Below, piece by piece: positions 31,670-40,136 of a stretch of 64,000 nt of DNA. How positions within the stretch are numbered: position 1 is the first letter of the stretch; every line of letters begins with the position of its first letter. The position numbers and the translations under genes were made by a program. The notes beneath the pieces are model-generated. The model was not told the DNA's origin, ran no database searches, and saw only the letters and a program-made list of their open reading frames with translations. The stretch is from Zavarzinia compransoris (GTDB lineage: Bacteria > Pseudomonadota > Alphaproteobacteria > Zavarziniales > Zavarziniaceae), in the NCBI RefSeq assembly GCF_003173055.1, contig NZ_QGLF01000002.1:806322-870321 (forward strand), given 5' to 3'.

Positions 31670-32095
31670 ATGGACATGGATACCGCCCCGCATACCCGCT
31701 TCCGCCCTCTCACCCGGCTCCGCCGCCTGTGGCGCCGCAGCCGCCTTGCGCAGCTCGGCCTGATCGTGGGCTTCTGGGCGTTCGGCGACGTGGTCGCGCG
31801 CTGGTCCGGCCTGCCGGTGCCGGGCGGGGTGATCGGGATGGTGCTGCTGCTGGCCCTGCTGCTCGGCCACGGGCTGGGGCCGGCGTCGATCCGGCGCGGG
31901 GCCGATGTCCTGCTCGCCGACATGCTGCTGTTCTTCGTGCCCGCGGTCATGGGACTGCTGGACCACCGGGAATTCCTGGGGGTTCTGGGGCTGAAGCTCT
32001 TTGCCGTCATCCTGCTGGGCACGCTGGCGGTGATGGCGGGAACGGCCTTGACCGTCGATCTCGTCCAGCGATTGGTGGCGCGCCATGGCCGCTGA
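31670..32095 (+). CDS. CidA/LrgA family holin-like membrane protein
   Basis: 141 residues with four hydrophobic segments, for example LAQLGLIVGFWAFGDVVARW and VIGMVLLLALLLGHGLG, and the family segment PVPGGVIGMVLL. It has a basic N-terminus of about 30 residues. ATG 31670 is preferred because AAGG lies about 8 bases upstream; an ATG at 31661 abuts that site too closely. CidA/LrgA proteins act with LrgB partners in murein hydrolase control or in export of by-products such as pyruvate. It overlaps the lrgB-like gene by 11 bases. Confidence 0.85.
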   Translation: MDMDTAPHTRFRPLTRLRRLWRRSRLAQLGLIVGFWAFGDVVARWSGLPVPGGVIGMVLLLALLLGHGLGPASIRRGADVLLADMLLFFVPAVMGLLDHREFLGVLGLKLFAVILLGTLAVMAGTALTVDLVQRLVARHGR

Positions 32096-32774
32096 CCTGA
32101 CCCTGCTGTTCTGGCCGGCGGCGACCATCGTCGCCTATCTCGGCTGCCGCGCGCTCTATCGCCGCTGGCCGGGGTGGCATTCGTCGCCCCTGCTGACGAC
32201 GCCGATCGTCCTCATCCTGCTGGCGGTCGGGTTGCAGGCGTCCTACGGCGACTATCTGCTCGGTACCCATTGGCTGATGGCCATGGTCGGGCCACTGACC
32301 GTCGCCTTCGCCCTGCCGATCTACGACCAGCGGGCGGTGATCCGGCGGCATTGGCTGCCGCTGGCGGTCGGGGTCGCGGTCGGCAGCCTGATCGCCATCG
32401 CCACCGGGTCCGTGCTGGCCCGGCTGCTGGACCTGTCGCCGGAACTGCGGCAGAGCCTGCTGCCCCGGTCCGTCACCATGCCGTTCGCGATGAATGTCTC
32501 GGGCCATGTCGGCGGCCTGCCAGAACTGACCGCGGTCTTCGTCATGATCACCGGGATCGTCGGCGCCGCCTTGGGCGACCTGTTGCTGAAAGTCCTGCCG
32601 CTGCGCTCCGCCATGGCGCGGGGCGCGCTGTTCGGCATGGGCGCCCATGGCGCCGGCGTCGCCAAGGCGCGGGAGGTCGGAGCGGAGGAGGGCTCCGTCG
32701 CCGGCCTCGTCATGATCCTGGCCGGGCTGGCCAATGTCGCCGTCGCCCCGGTCCTGATCATGGCTTTCGCCTGA
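32085..32774 (+). CDS. LrgB family membrane protein
   Basis: 229 residues with about seven membrane segments. Family landmarks are TTPIVLILLAVGLQASYGDY, ALPIYDQRAVIRRHWLPLAV, SVTMPFAMNVSGHVGG and the C-terminal AHGAGVAKARE. It overlaps the CidA/LrgA gene by 11 bases, the standard pairing, and the LysR gene upstream is the likely regulator. Role in pyruvate or glycolate-type transport or autolysis control is known for relatives but untested here. Confidence 0.9.
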   Translation: MAADLTLLFWPAATIVAYLGCRALYRRWPGWHSSPLLTTPIVLILLAVGLQASYGDYLLGTHWLMAMVGPLTVAFALPIYDQRAVIRRHWLPLAVGVAVGSLIAIATGSVLARLLDLSPELRQSLLPRSVTMPFAMNVSGHVGGLPELTAVFVMITGIVGAALGDLLLKVLPLRSAMARGALFGMGAHGAGVAKAREVGAEEGSVAGLVMILAGLANVAVAPVLIMAFA

Positions 32775-32784
32775 GCGGGCCCGG

Positions 32785-33390
32785 TTACAATTTCTCGATC
32801 TCGAGGGCGGCGGCATCGATGGCCGCCGCCGCCGCCCGGATCTGCTCCTCGCTCGGGGCGGTGCCGGCCAGTTTCAGGCGCAGCGCCGTCTTCAGGTTTT
32901 CCATGGCGCGGATGATCTGGGGCGGCGGGCCGTCGCCGTGGCGCGCCTTCATCTCGGCCATGCGGGCGAAGATGGCGTTGACCGTGCCCTGGTTGGCGGC
33001 GAGGAACGCCTTGCCCTCCTCGGTCGCGCCATAGAGCTTGCGGTTGCCGTCGGCCGCCGCGGCGGCGGCATGGCCCAGTTCCTCGAGCAGGGTCAGGGTC
33101 GGGTAGACCACCCCGGGGCTCGGCGCATATTGGCCGCCCAGGGCTTCCTCCACCGCCTTGATCACTTCATAGCCGTGGCGCGGCTTGTTCGCGATCAGGC
33201 GCAGGATCACCAGCTTCAGGTCGCCGTGATCGAAGACCCGGCGGCCGCGCCGGCCCCCGCCCCCGAACGGCCCGCCGCCGTGATGGCGCTCGTCGAAAAG
33301 ATCGCGGCCGCGGGCGAAGCGGCGGTCGTCGCGGTCTTGGCACCGGCCCATCCGGTGTTTGTCAAAAGGCATCATCTGTTTCTCCGACAT
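32785..33390 (-). CDS. PadR family regulator with Gly/Arg/His-rich N-terminus, YqjI-like
   Basis: 201 residues. The winged helix begins at FDHGDLKLVILRLI, then RHGYEVIKAVEEALGGQYAP and SPGVVYPTLTLLEELG, closely following the E. coli nickel-responsive YqjI. The first 50 residues are rich in His, Asp, Arg and Gly with one Cys, similar in place but weaker in metal ligands than the YqjI metal-binding tail. The YqjI target, a ferric reductase gene, is not next door. A perfect palindrome 20 bases upstream of the start is the likely operator. Confidence 0.85.
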   Translation of the reverse strand: MSEKQMMPFDKHRMGRCQDRDDRRFARGRDLFDERHHGGGPFGGGGRRGRRVFDHGDLKLVILRLIANKPRHGYEVIKAVEEALGGQYAPSPGVVYPTLTLLEELGHAAAAAADGNRKLYGATEEGKAFLAANQGTVNAIFARMAEMKARHGDGPPPQIIRAMENLKTALRLKLAGTAPSEEQIRAAAAAIDAAALEIEKL

Positions 33391-33409
33391 GATTTCGATA
33401 TGTCGGAAA

Positions 33410-33423
33410 TTAGATATATCTAA
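33410..33423. promoter_or_regulatory. Palindromic operator upstream of the PadR gene
   Basis: TTAGATATATCTAA is a perfect 14-base palindrome in a local AT-rich patch, 20 bases upstream of the PadR start. ATAT-centred dyads are typical PadR binding sites, so autorepression is likely. Confidence 0.6.
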
Positions 33424-33442
33424 AAAGAGTCGAATTCAAGGG

Positions 33443-33868
33443 TCAATCAGCGCCCGGCTTGCCGCGCCCTTTCTTCACCTCGGACCTGATGCCCTTGGCC
33501 TCCAGCCGGCGCTGCTTCGAGGCCAGCGTCGGCCGGGTCGGGCGGCGCTGTGCCGGCGGCACCGCGGCATCGCGGATCAGGTCGATCAGCCGGGCCAGGG
33601 CATCGGCGCGGTTGCGCTCCTGGGTGCGATATTGCCGGGCGAAGAGGACGAGCACGCCGTCCTGGGTCAGGCGCCGCCCGGCCAGCGCCATCAGCCGCCG
33701 CCGCACGCCTTCGGGCAGCGACGGCGAGCGGGCGACGTCGAAGCGCAGTTCGACCGCCGTCGCCACCTTATTGACGTTCTGCCCGCCCGGGCCCGAAGCC
33801 TGGATGAAATTTTCGCTGATCTCGCTGTCGTCGATCGAGATCCGGGGGTCGATGCGGATGAGGGCCAT
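33443..33868 (-). CDS. arfB: Alternative ribosome-rescue factor ArfB (peptidyl-tRNA hydrolase)
   Basis: 141 residues. The catalytic GGQ lies at 28-30 within ASGPGGQNVNK, and the basic C-terminal tail (KQRRLEAKGIRSEVKKGRGK) is the part that enters the empty mRNA channel. ArfB releases stalled ribosomes from truncated messages. Its length and lack of codon-recognition domains distinguish it from RF1/RF2. Confidence 0.93.
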   Translation of the reverse strand: MALIRIDPRISIDDSEISENFIQASGPGGQNVNKVATAVELRFDVARSPSLPEGVRRRLMALAGRRLTQDGVLVLFARQYRTQERNRADALARLIDLIRDAAVPPAQRRPTRPTLASKQRRLEAKGIRSEVKKGRGKPGAD

Positions 33869-33988
33869 GGCAGAACACTATGAGGATCCTCTCCATCATT
33901 TCAAAACGATCACCGAAGGCCCAGCGGATTGTGGCGGAACCCGGCCGGAATGCCCTATTGAAGGTGAAACGGTCTTCCCGAGGGGGCG

Positions 33989-35179
33989 ATGGTTCTTCAC
34001 CCGCTACTGGTCCGCGCCCTTGCGGTGATGGGGGTATTCATGGTGTCTCTCGGCGCCGCCATGGCGCAGTCGCCCGCCGCCGACGCGGCGCTGCGCCGCC
34101 TGTTCGAGGAAGAGCGGGCGAATGACGCCCTCTTCACCGCCGATTTTCTGCAACAGGTGCCGGCGGCGGCGGTCGCCCGCCTGATCGCCGATCTCCGGGC
34201 CGGCTACGGCCCCTTCGCCGCGGTCGAATGGACCGAAGGACGGGGGACCATCGTGCTGGAGCGGGGCCGGGTGCCGGTCCAGATCACGCTCGATGACGGC
34301 GGCCGGATCGCCGGCCTGTTCTTCGGGCCGCCCCAGGCGGTGGGGGCCGGCCTTGACGATCTTGCGGCGCGGCTGCGGTCGGCGGCGGTCGGCGACCTGT
34401 CGATCCTGGTCGTCGTCGACGGCGAGACCCGCCTTGCCGAGGCGGCGGCGCGGCCGATGGCCGTGGGCTCGGCCTTCAAGCTCGTGGTGCTGCGCGCCTA
34501 TGAGGATGCGGTCGCCGCCGGTGCCCTGGCGCGCGACGGGGTGGTCGGCCTCGAAGCCGGGGATCGTTCCCTGCCCAGCGGCGTCCTGCATCTCCTGCCG
34601 CCGGGCACGCCTTTCACGCTGGAGTCCCTGGCCGGGCTGATGATCCGCATCAGCGACAATACCGCCACCGACGCCCTGATCCGCATTGTCGGCCGGGCCG
34701 CGTTGGAACGGCTGTCACCGCGCAACCGCCCGTTTCTGACCACCGGGGAATTGTTCCGCCTGGCCGCCGCCGCCGCCGATCGCGAAGCCTATGGCCGGGG
34801 CGATGAAGCGGCCAGACGCGCCGTCCTTGCCGCCCTTGCGGCACAGCCCCTGCCGGAGGCCGGCACGATCGGCCAGCGGATCACCTGGCCGGAGGCCGAA
34901 TGGTTCCTGAGCGCCGAGGATATCTGCACCCTGCTGGGCGGCCTGCGGGCGGCGCCGGCCCTGCGGCACACCTCGGAACCCTTTCTCGCCGCTCTCGGCT
35001 GGCCGTCGCTGCTGTACAAGGGCGGGTCGGAGCCCGGGGTGCTCAACCTTTCGGCCCTGGGGCGCAGCCCTGCCGGGCGGCGGGTCTGCGCCGTGATCAC
35101 CGCCAATGGCCACGGCCGCCAGCCGGACGACACGCTGGCCGGCCTGTTCGCCGACCTGCTGCGGGTGGCCGGGGAATAG
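33989..35179 (+). CDS. Class A beta-lactamase-like serine hydrolase
   Basis: 396 residues with a signal peptide ending near SLGAAMAQ. A roughly 100-residue N-terminal domain precedes the transpeptidase-like fold. Motifs are SAFK (Ser161, Lys164), SDN (222-224) and KGG (344-346). The omega-loop Glu of true penicillinases was not identified with confidence. The extra N-terminal domain is seen in class A-like hydrolases of unknown role, so beta-lactam resistance should not be assumed. It is a single gene convergent with the flavoprotein gene. Confidence 0.83.
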   Translation: MVLHPLLVRALAVMGVFMVSLGAAMAQSPAADAALRRLFEEERANDALFTADFLQQVPAAAVARLIADLRAGYGPFAAVEWTEGRGTIVLERGRVPVQITLDDGGRIAGLFFGPPQAVGAGLDDLAARLRSAAVGDLSILVVVDGETRLAEAAARPMAVGSAFKLVVLRAYEDAVAAGALARDGVVGLEAGDRSLPSGVLHLLPPGTPFTLESLAGLMIRISDNTATDALIRIVGRAALERLSPRNRPFLTTGELFRLAAAAADREAYGRGDEAARRAVLAALAAQPLPEAGTIGQRITWPEAEWFLSAEDICTLLGGLRAAPALRHTSEPFLAALGWPSLLYKGGSEPGVLNLSALGRSPAGRRVCAVITANGHGRQPDDTLAGLFADLLRVAGE

Positions 35180-35184
35180 GCCGT

Positions 35185-36357
35185 TCAGGCGGCCTCGCCG
35201 GCGGCATGGCCGCTGGACCACGCCCATTGGAAATTATAGCCGCCCAGCCAGCCGGTGACGTCGACCGCCTCGCCGATGGCGTAAAGGCCGGGGACATCGC
35301 GGGCCGCCATGGTCTTCGACGACAGGCCGGCGGTATCGATGCCGCCGGCCGCGACCTCGGCCTTGGCGAAGCCTTCGGTGCCGCTCGGGGTGACCCGCCA
35401 GGGGCGGAGGCGCTGGACCAGGGCGGCCAGGGCCTTGTCCCCCGTCTCGCCGATCGGGCGGGCAAAGCCGGCGGCCAGCGCCTGGGCGAGGCGGGCGGGC
35501 AGGATCTCCGCCAGCACGGTCTTGACCTCGGCGCGGGGGCGCTCGTCCTTCCGCGCCTTGAGGTGGGCGAGCAGGTCGATATCGGGCAGCACGGTCAGGT
35601 CGATGCTGCCGCCCGCCGCCCAATAGGACGAGATCTGCAGGATCGCCGGGCCCGAGAGGCCGCGATGGGTGAAGAGCAGGGCTTCGCGGAAGCGCGCCTT
35701 GCCGATGGCGGCGGTCGCATCGACGGCGACCCCGGCCAGCGGCGCGGCGAAGGCGAGATCGTCGCCCGCGAGCGTCAGGGGCACCAGGGCCGGGCGCGGC
35801 TCGATCACGGCAAGGCCGAAGCGGCGCGCCACCTCATGGGCAAAGCCGGTCGCCCCCATCTTGGGGATCGCGGGGCCGCCGGTGGCCAGCACCAGGCTGC
35901 CGGCGACCAGGACCTCGTGTTCGGTGGCGACGCGGAACCGCGTGCCGTCATGGCCGACGTCGGTGATCCGGCGCGACAGGCGGATCTCGGCCCCGGCCGC
36001 GGCGCATTCCGCCAGCAGCAGGGCGAGGATCTCCCGGGCCGAACCGTCGCAGAACAATTGCCCGAGGGTCTTCTCGTGATAGGCGATGCCGTGGCGGGCG
36101 ACCAGGGCGATGAAATCATGCTGGTCGTAGCGTTTCAGCGCCGAGGTGCAGAAATGCGGGTTGGCGGAGAGGAACCGCTCGGGCCGGACGTCCAGATTGG
36201 TGAAATTGCAGCGCCCGCCGCCGGAAATCAGGATCTTCGCCCCCGGCCGCGCGGCATGGTCGAGCACCACCACCCGCCGCCCGCGGGCACCCGCGGTCGC
36301 GGCGCACATCAGGCCGGCGGCGCCGGCCCCGAGAATGATGACGTCAGCCTGTTCCAT
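35185..36357 (-). CDS. BaiN/RdsA family NAD(P)/FAD-dependent oxidoreductase
   Basis: 390 residues. The FAD motif ILGAGAAGLMCAATAGARG starts at about 8, followed by ISGGGRCNFTN, a hallmark of the HI0933/YhiN group. The C-terminus holds AIGEAVDVTGWLGGYNFQWA. Family members reduce flavins and, in gut bacteria, bile-acid-derived enones (BaiN). The ATG at 36357 (MEQADVI) was chosen over an upstream in-frame start. Confidence 0.88.
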   Translation of the reverse strand: MEQADVIILGAGAAGLMCAATAGARGRRVVVLDHAARPGAKILISGGGRCNFTNLDVRPERFLSANPHFCTSALKRYDQHDFIALVARHGIAYHEKTLGQLFCDGSAREILALLLAECAAAGAEIRLSRRITDVGHDGTRFRVATEHEVLVAGSLVLATGGPAIPKMGATGFAHEVARRFGLAVIEPRPALVPLTLAGDDLAFAAPLAGVAVDATAAIGKARFREALLFTHRGLSGPAILQISSYWAAGGSIDLTVLPDIDLLAHLKARKDERPRAEVKTVLAEILPARLAQALAAGFARPIGETGDKALAALVQRLRPWRVTPSGTEGFAKAEVAAGGIDTAGLSSKTMAARDVPGLYAIGEAVDVTGWLGGYNFQWAWSSGHAAGEAA

Positions 36358-36453
36358 GCGGGGGGAGGTAGCGCGCCCGGCCCCCGCGCGCAAGCCCGGC
36401 CGTGCCCCGGTACCGGGTTGCCGTTCACGGCCGCATCGCGTTCCGACCGGCGC

Positions 36454-36930
36454 TCAGGCCCCGGCCTTACCGCCCAGCAGATGGGCGGTGAGGTTGGGGT
36501 TCTCGATCTGGTGCACGCGTTCGAACAGGCGGCTGTAGGTCGCCTTGCGGATCAGCCAGCGCCCGTCCTGCTTCACGTATCTGTCGACATAGAAGGAACT
36601 GCCCTCGACCACCGTATTGCCGAAGGCGAGGCTCATGGTCCAGTCGATCAGGGTCCAATGGCCGTCCGCCGTATCGTCGTCATGGACCTCGATGATCGGG
36701 TGGTGGACGGTGTGGCTGCTGACCAGCTGCGGGTTGAAGGCTTCCTTGATCGCCTGGATCACATTGTCCCGCCCCTCGTATTTGAAGCGGTAGATGCCGC
36801 CCTGGTAATCGACCTCGGCATCCGGGGTCAGCAGGGTTTCCAGCAGGGCGAGGTCGCCGGTGTCGATCGCGCGGCAGTATTTGTATTTCAGCTGCTTGAT
36901 CAGTTCGATGTCTTCGAGGCGCAGGGCCAT
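36454..36930 (-). CDS. NTF2/SnoaL-like protein
   Basis: 158 residues of the small cone-shaped fold. It begins IKQLKYKYCRAIDTGDLALL, a frequent start in this family, and continues with FKYEGRDNVIQAIKEAF and SHTVHHPIIEVHDDDTADGH. Members isomerise, dehydrate or bind polyketide- and steroid-like ligands. It is the last gene of a four-gene minus-strand cluster with an SDR, a sulfotransferase and a DUF1214 protein. Confidence 0.82.
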   Translation of the reverse strand: MALRLEDIELIKQLKYKYCRAIDTGDLALLETLLTPDAEVDYQGGIYRFKYEGRDNVIQAIKEAFNPQLVSSHTVHHPIIEVHDDDTADGHWTLIDWTMSLAFGNTVVEGSSFYVDRYVKQDGRWLIRKATYSRLFERVHQIENPNLTAHLLGGKAGA

Positions 36931-36944
36931 GGTGTTTCCTCCGG

Positions 36945-37727
36945 TCAGGCGGGCATGTATTCGCCGCCGTTGACGTCCAGCGTCGCCCCCGTCACCTGCA
37001 CCGCGTAGTCGGACAGGAGCATGAGGGCGGCGCGGCCGCATTCGTCGTCGGGCGGGATGCGGCCGAGCGCGATGCGCGCCGCGGCTTCGGCGACCGCCTC
37101 CTCTTTGGTCCGGCCGGTCGAGAGGGCGCGCCATTCGAAGAACATGTCGGTGGCGGGCCCGCCCAGCCAGCCCATGGTGGTCATGTTGACGCGGATGTTC
37201 TTCGGCCCCAGTTCCAGCGCCAATTGGCGGGTGAGGGAGGACAGCGCCCCCTTGGCCAGCACGTAACCGCCCTCGCCCGCCATGGGCTTCCGGTTGGCCA
37301 TGGTGCCGATATTGACGATGGCGCCCTTGCCCCGGGCCTCGAAGGCCGGCAGCACGGCGCGGGTCATGTTCAGGGCGCCGCCGACGATGACGTCGAAGGC
37401 CTGGCGCAGGTCGTCGGCGTCATTGTCGAGCAGGGGCACCATGGGCGGGTGGTAGTAGGCGGAATTGATCAGCCCGTCGATGGTGCCGAAGGCCTCGACG
37501 GCACTGGCCGCGACGCGGGCGCAATCCTCCGCCTTGGTGACGTCGCCGAGCACGCCGATGGCCCGGCCGCCCGCCTCGGTCGCCGCCTTGACGACATCGC
37601 CCATGACGAAATCCGACCGCGACATGGCGACGACGCGGGCGCCGGCGGCGGCCGCGTCGCGCACCATCTTGGCGCCCATGCCGGGGCCGATGCCGGTGAC
37701 GATCACCACCTTGTCCTGCAACAGCAT
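36945..37727 (-). CDS. SDR family oxidoreductase with Thr at the usual catalytic Ser
   Basis: 260 residues. The cofactor motif TGIGPGMG lies near the N-terminus and the catalytic Tyr-Lys in YVLAK. Thirteen residues before that Tyr, where classical SDRs have Ser, this protein has Thr (NIGTMANRK). The NAG motif is replaced by NSA in LINSAYYHPP. It is 14 bases upstream of the NTF2 gene. The substitutions may mean altered chemistry, but Thr is tolerated in some SDRs. Confidence 0.83.
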   Translation of the reverse strand: MLLQDKVVIVTGIGPGMGAKMVRDAAAAGARVVAMSRSDFVMGDVVKAATEAGGRAIGVLGDVTKAEDCARVAASAVEAFGTIDGLINSAYYHPPMVPLLDNDADDLRQAFDVIVGGALNMTRAVLPAFEARGKGAIVNIGTMANRKPMAGEGGYVLAKGALSSLTRQLALELGPKNIRVNMTTMGWLGGPATDMFFEWRALSTGRTKEEAVAEAAARIALGRIPPDDECGRAALMLLSDYAVQVTGATLDVNGGEYMPA

Positions 37728-37746
37728 GTGTTCCTCCCCCTTGTGG

Positions 37747-38901
37747 TCAGTTTTTCAGGTAGGCGTCGATATAGAAGGCGAAGTCGCGTTCGAGCCCTTC
37801 ACGGGTCAGGCCGAATTCCTCCGCCGTATAGTGATGGGCGGGGTGGCGGTCGCGGGCGTTCTGTTCCAGCCAGGCGCGCATCGCCGCCTCTTCCGCAGGC
37901 CCGAACGGCAGGCCCAGGGCGGCATAGACGCGCTTCGCCTCGCCCACCGGATCGCGCTGCACATCCTCGTAGCGGGCATCGACGAAACGGTCCGGGTGCC
38001 GTTCCCGCAACTCGATCACCGCGGCGAGCGAGCGGCGGAAGCGGGCGACCCAGAACGGGCCGAGGGCGGCGGGATCCAGGCGGTCGGTGTTGGGCCGGGT
38101 CAGCGCCGCCGCCATGCTGGCGTAGGAGGGCACGGTCTGCGCCGGGGTGCGGTGGGTCATCACCACCCGGCACGAGGGGAAGACCTTGAACAGGGCGGGC
38201 AGGGCGGTCAGGTGGTGGGGCGACTTCAGCAGCCATTTCCGCCCGCGCCGCGCCGGCGCCTGCCATTGCAGGACTTTCAGCCAGGTCTTCAATTCCTCAT
38301 AGGCCGGGGTCTGGTCGACATCGAGCAGGAAGCGGTCGTAGGACGGCACCTTCAGCATCGTGGTGTAACCGGTCGAGATGAACGAGCGGTCGAGAAGCAG
38401 GACATCCTCCTCGTAGCCGACGGGATCGATCGGGTGGATGGCGGCGATCTCGGGCATGGTCGCCAGATAGATCTGCGTCACTTGTTCCGCCGCCTCGATG
38501 CGCGGCCGGCTGTCGCCCGGCGCATCGCCGGGGAAGGGCAGGGGGTTCAGCAATTCCCACGAGAAGGTGGAGGTCACTTCGGGCGAACAGGCGAGCAGGC
38601 GGTGCAGCATGGTGCTGCCGGTGCGCGGCAGGCCGACGATCTCGGCCAGGACCTCGACCGTCTCATCCCGGATTTCCGGATGATCCTTCAGCAGTTGCAC
38701 GAGGCGCAGGCGCTCGCCCAGGTATTTGGTCAGATTGGCGGCCTGCATGTAGCCGCCCATTTCCGACAGCTCGCCGTCCCGGTTCAGGGACGAGACCAGG
38801 GCATTCAGCGGCTCCAGGAACCAGCGGTCGCCGAAATCCGCAAGGCCGGTTTCCTGTTCGGCCTGGCGCATCAGGGCCTCGGCCGAAAGCGTGCCGGTCA
38901 T
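37747..38901 (-). CDS. Sulfotransferase family protein
   Basis: 384 residues. The PAPS 5'-phosphosulfate loop is at about 90-100 (GLPRTGSTMLH), and the 3'-phosphate-binding part is at about FPSCRVVMTHRTPAQTVPSY. This architecture is common in actinobacterial and alphaproteobacterial clusters for lipid or steroid compounds, where the protein may sulfate or bind a hydrophobic substrate. It sits between the DUF1214 and SDR genes in one direction. Confidence 0.85.
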   Translation of the reverse strand: MTGTLSAEALMRQAEQETGLADFGDRWFLEPLNALVSSLNRDGELSEMGGYMQAANLTKYLGERLRLVQLLKDHPEIRDETVEVLAEIVGLPRTGSTMLHRLLACSPEVTSTFSWELLNPLPFPGDAPGDSRPRIEAAEQVTQIYLATMPEIAAIHPIDPVGYEEDVLLLDRSFISTGYTTMLKVPSYDRFLLDVDQTPAYEELKTWLKVLQWQAPARRGRKWLLKSPHHLTALPALFKVFPSCRVVMTHRTPAQTVPSYASMAAALTRPNTDRLDPAALGPFWVARFRRSLAAVIELRERHPDRFVDARYEDVQRDPVGEAKRVYAALGLPFGPAEEAAMRAWLEQNARDRHPAHHYTAEEFGLTREGLERDFAFYIDAYLKN

Positions 38902-38926
38902 GGCGTTTCTCCTCTTGTCTTTATTT

Positions 38927-40009
38927 TCAGATCTTGACGATGCGGCAGGCCGGCAGCGGGTGGGAGCGGGCGCCGACCCAGCGCAGCAGGGCGGTGCCGC
39001 GATCGTGCCCTGCGGTATCGATCCAGTTGCCGAAGCCGGGATCGCGCGCCGCCACCACCAGGGTTACCGTGCCGTCCGGGTTCGGCCTGGCGCCGTGCTT
39101 GTTCACCCAGATGCGGTGGAAGCGGTAGTCGAGGGATTCCATCCACCAGTTGTTCAGCTGGAAGTTCCAATAGGGGCAGTCCGGCACCGGGGTTTCGATC
39201 ACCCAGGCTTCATCGGGTGCGAGCTGCCAATAGCCGTGCAGGTAGAAGATGTCGGGATCGCCGCCGGCGCGCTGGAACATCTCCTGTCCCCAGTCGGGCA
39301 ATTCGTTCGGCCGGGTCATGAACAATTCGGTCCACTGCGCAAAGATGAAGGCGGTGCCCATCACCCCCATGGCGGCCTTTTGCAGGGCGTCGTTCAGGGC
39401 CGGGGCCTGAAGGGGCGGGGGCGCCTTGGGGCCGCCGAGCCGTTCGATCGTATAGCTGCCGGGCGTCTCGGCCTCGTGGTCCAGATAGGATTGGCGGACG
39501 ACGAGAAGGGTGGTGTCGGCGGCCATGGGCAGCCAGTTGCCGGGCTTGCGCGTGCTGCTGGCGATGATCTCGAAAGTGCCGTCCGGGCGGATCTCCAGGG
39601 TGCTGTCGTTCAACTCGCCGGTCGAGGACATGGTGCCGTCGATCGCATAGCGGTTGGCCTTCGAGCCGATGGAGAAATAGGCGATGGTGCCGCGCCGGCC
39701 CCGGATCAGGTAATCCCGGTCGCCGGCGACACTCGCCGAGAGATAGACATTGTCCGGATTGTCCGCCCCGATCTTCACCGTTTCATGGGCGAGGCGGCGC
39801 AGGGCCGGGAAATCCGGATCGGCATATTCGACCGAGGCTTCGAGAAAGGCGCGGGTCAGGCGGCTGAGGTAGCGGATGCCCTCGCCCCGGTCGAGCAGCG
39901 TGGCGGGGGCGGCGTCGCGGAACAGGATATTGCCGGCCTGGCCGATGGTGCGGCAGAAATCCTGCCACGCCTCGCCGGTCAGGATGCGCTGGCTGGTCGC
40001 GTCGTCCAT
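38927..40009 (-). CDS. DUF1214 domain protein
   Basis: 360 residues. The C-terminal DUF1214 region is recognisable from PDCPYWNFQLNNWWMESLDY and VNKHGARPNPDGTVTLVVAA. ATG 40009 has GGAGGGACCC directly upstream; a longer start at 40078 is unlikely. The function is unknown, but DUF1214 proteins recur in catabolic clusters with NTF2 and SDR genes. It heads the four-gene cluster and is divergent from a TetR gene. Confidence 0.82.
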   Translation of the reverse strand: MDDATSQRILTGEAWQDFCRTIGQAGNILFRDAAPATLLDRGEGIRYLSRLTRAFLEASVEYADPDFPALRRLAHETVKIGADNPDNVYLSASVAGDRDYLIRGRRGTIAYFSIGSKANRYAIDGTMSSTGELNDSTLEIRPDGTFEIIASSTRKPGNWLPMAADTTLLVVRQSYLDHEAETPGSYTIERLGGPKAPPPLQAPALNDALQKAAMGVMGTAFIFAQWTELFMTRPNELPDWGQEMFQRAGGDPDIFYLHGYWQLAPDEAWVIETPVPDCPYWNFQLNNWWMESLDYRFHRIWVNKHGARPNPDGTVTLVVAARDPGFGNWIDTAGHDRGTALLRWVGARSHPLPACRIVKI

Positions 40010-40050
40010 GGGTCCCTCCGCGGCCCGGCCTTGGCGGCCGTGGCGAAAAT

Positions 40051-40068
40051 GGAAAATTTCTGTTTTCC
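40051..40068. promoter_or_regulatory. Inverted repeat in the divergent DUF1214/TetR promoter region
   Basis: GGAAAA-TTTCTG-TTTTCC is a 6-6-6 dyad midway between the divergent starts at 40009 and 40137. It is a plausible TetR operator controlling both units. Confidence 0.5.
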
Positions 40069-40136
40069 TTGGTCGCAATCATCGCCGGGGCGATGCTGCC
40101 GTCAAGGGGAATCTGTGGTGTGTCGGAGGTTCGGGC

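Noticed and set aside
33989-35179. Acquired beta-lactam resistance gene
   Set aside because: It has the Ser-x-x-Lys, SDN and KGG motifs but an extra N-terminal domain, no clear omega-loop Glu, host-like composition and no mobile-element context.
34900-37008. Plus-strand open frame of 702 codons opposite the BaiN-type and NTF2 genes
   Set aside because: No domain recognised and it crosses two well-defined minus-strand genes.
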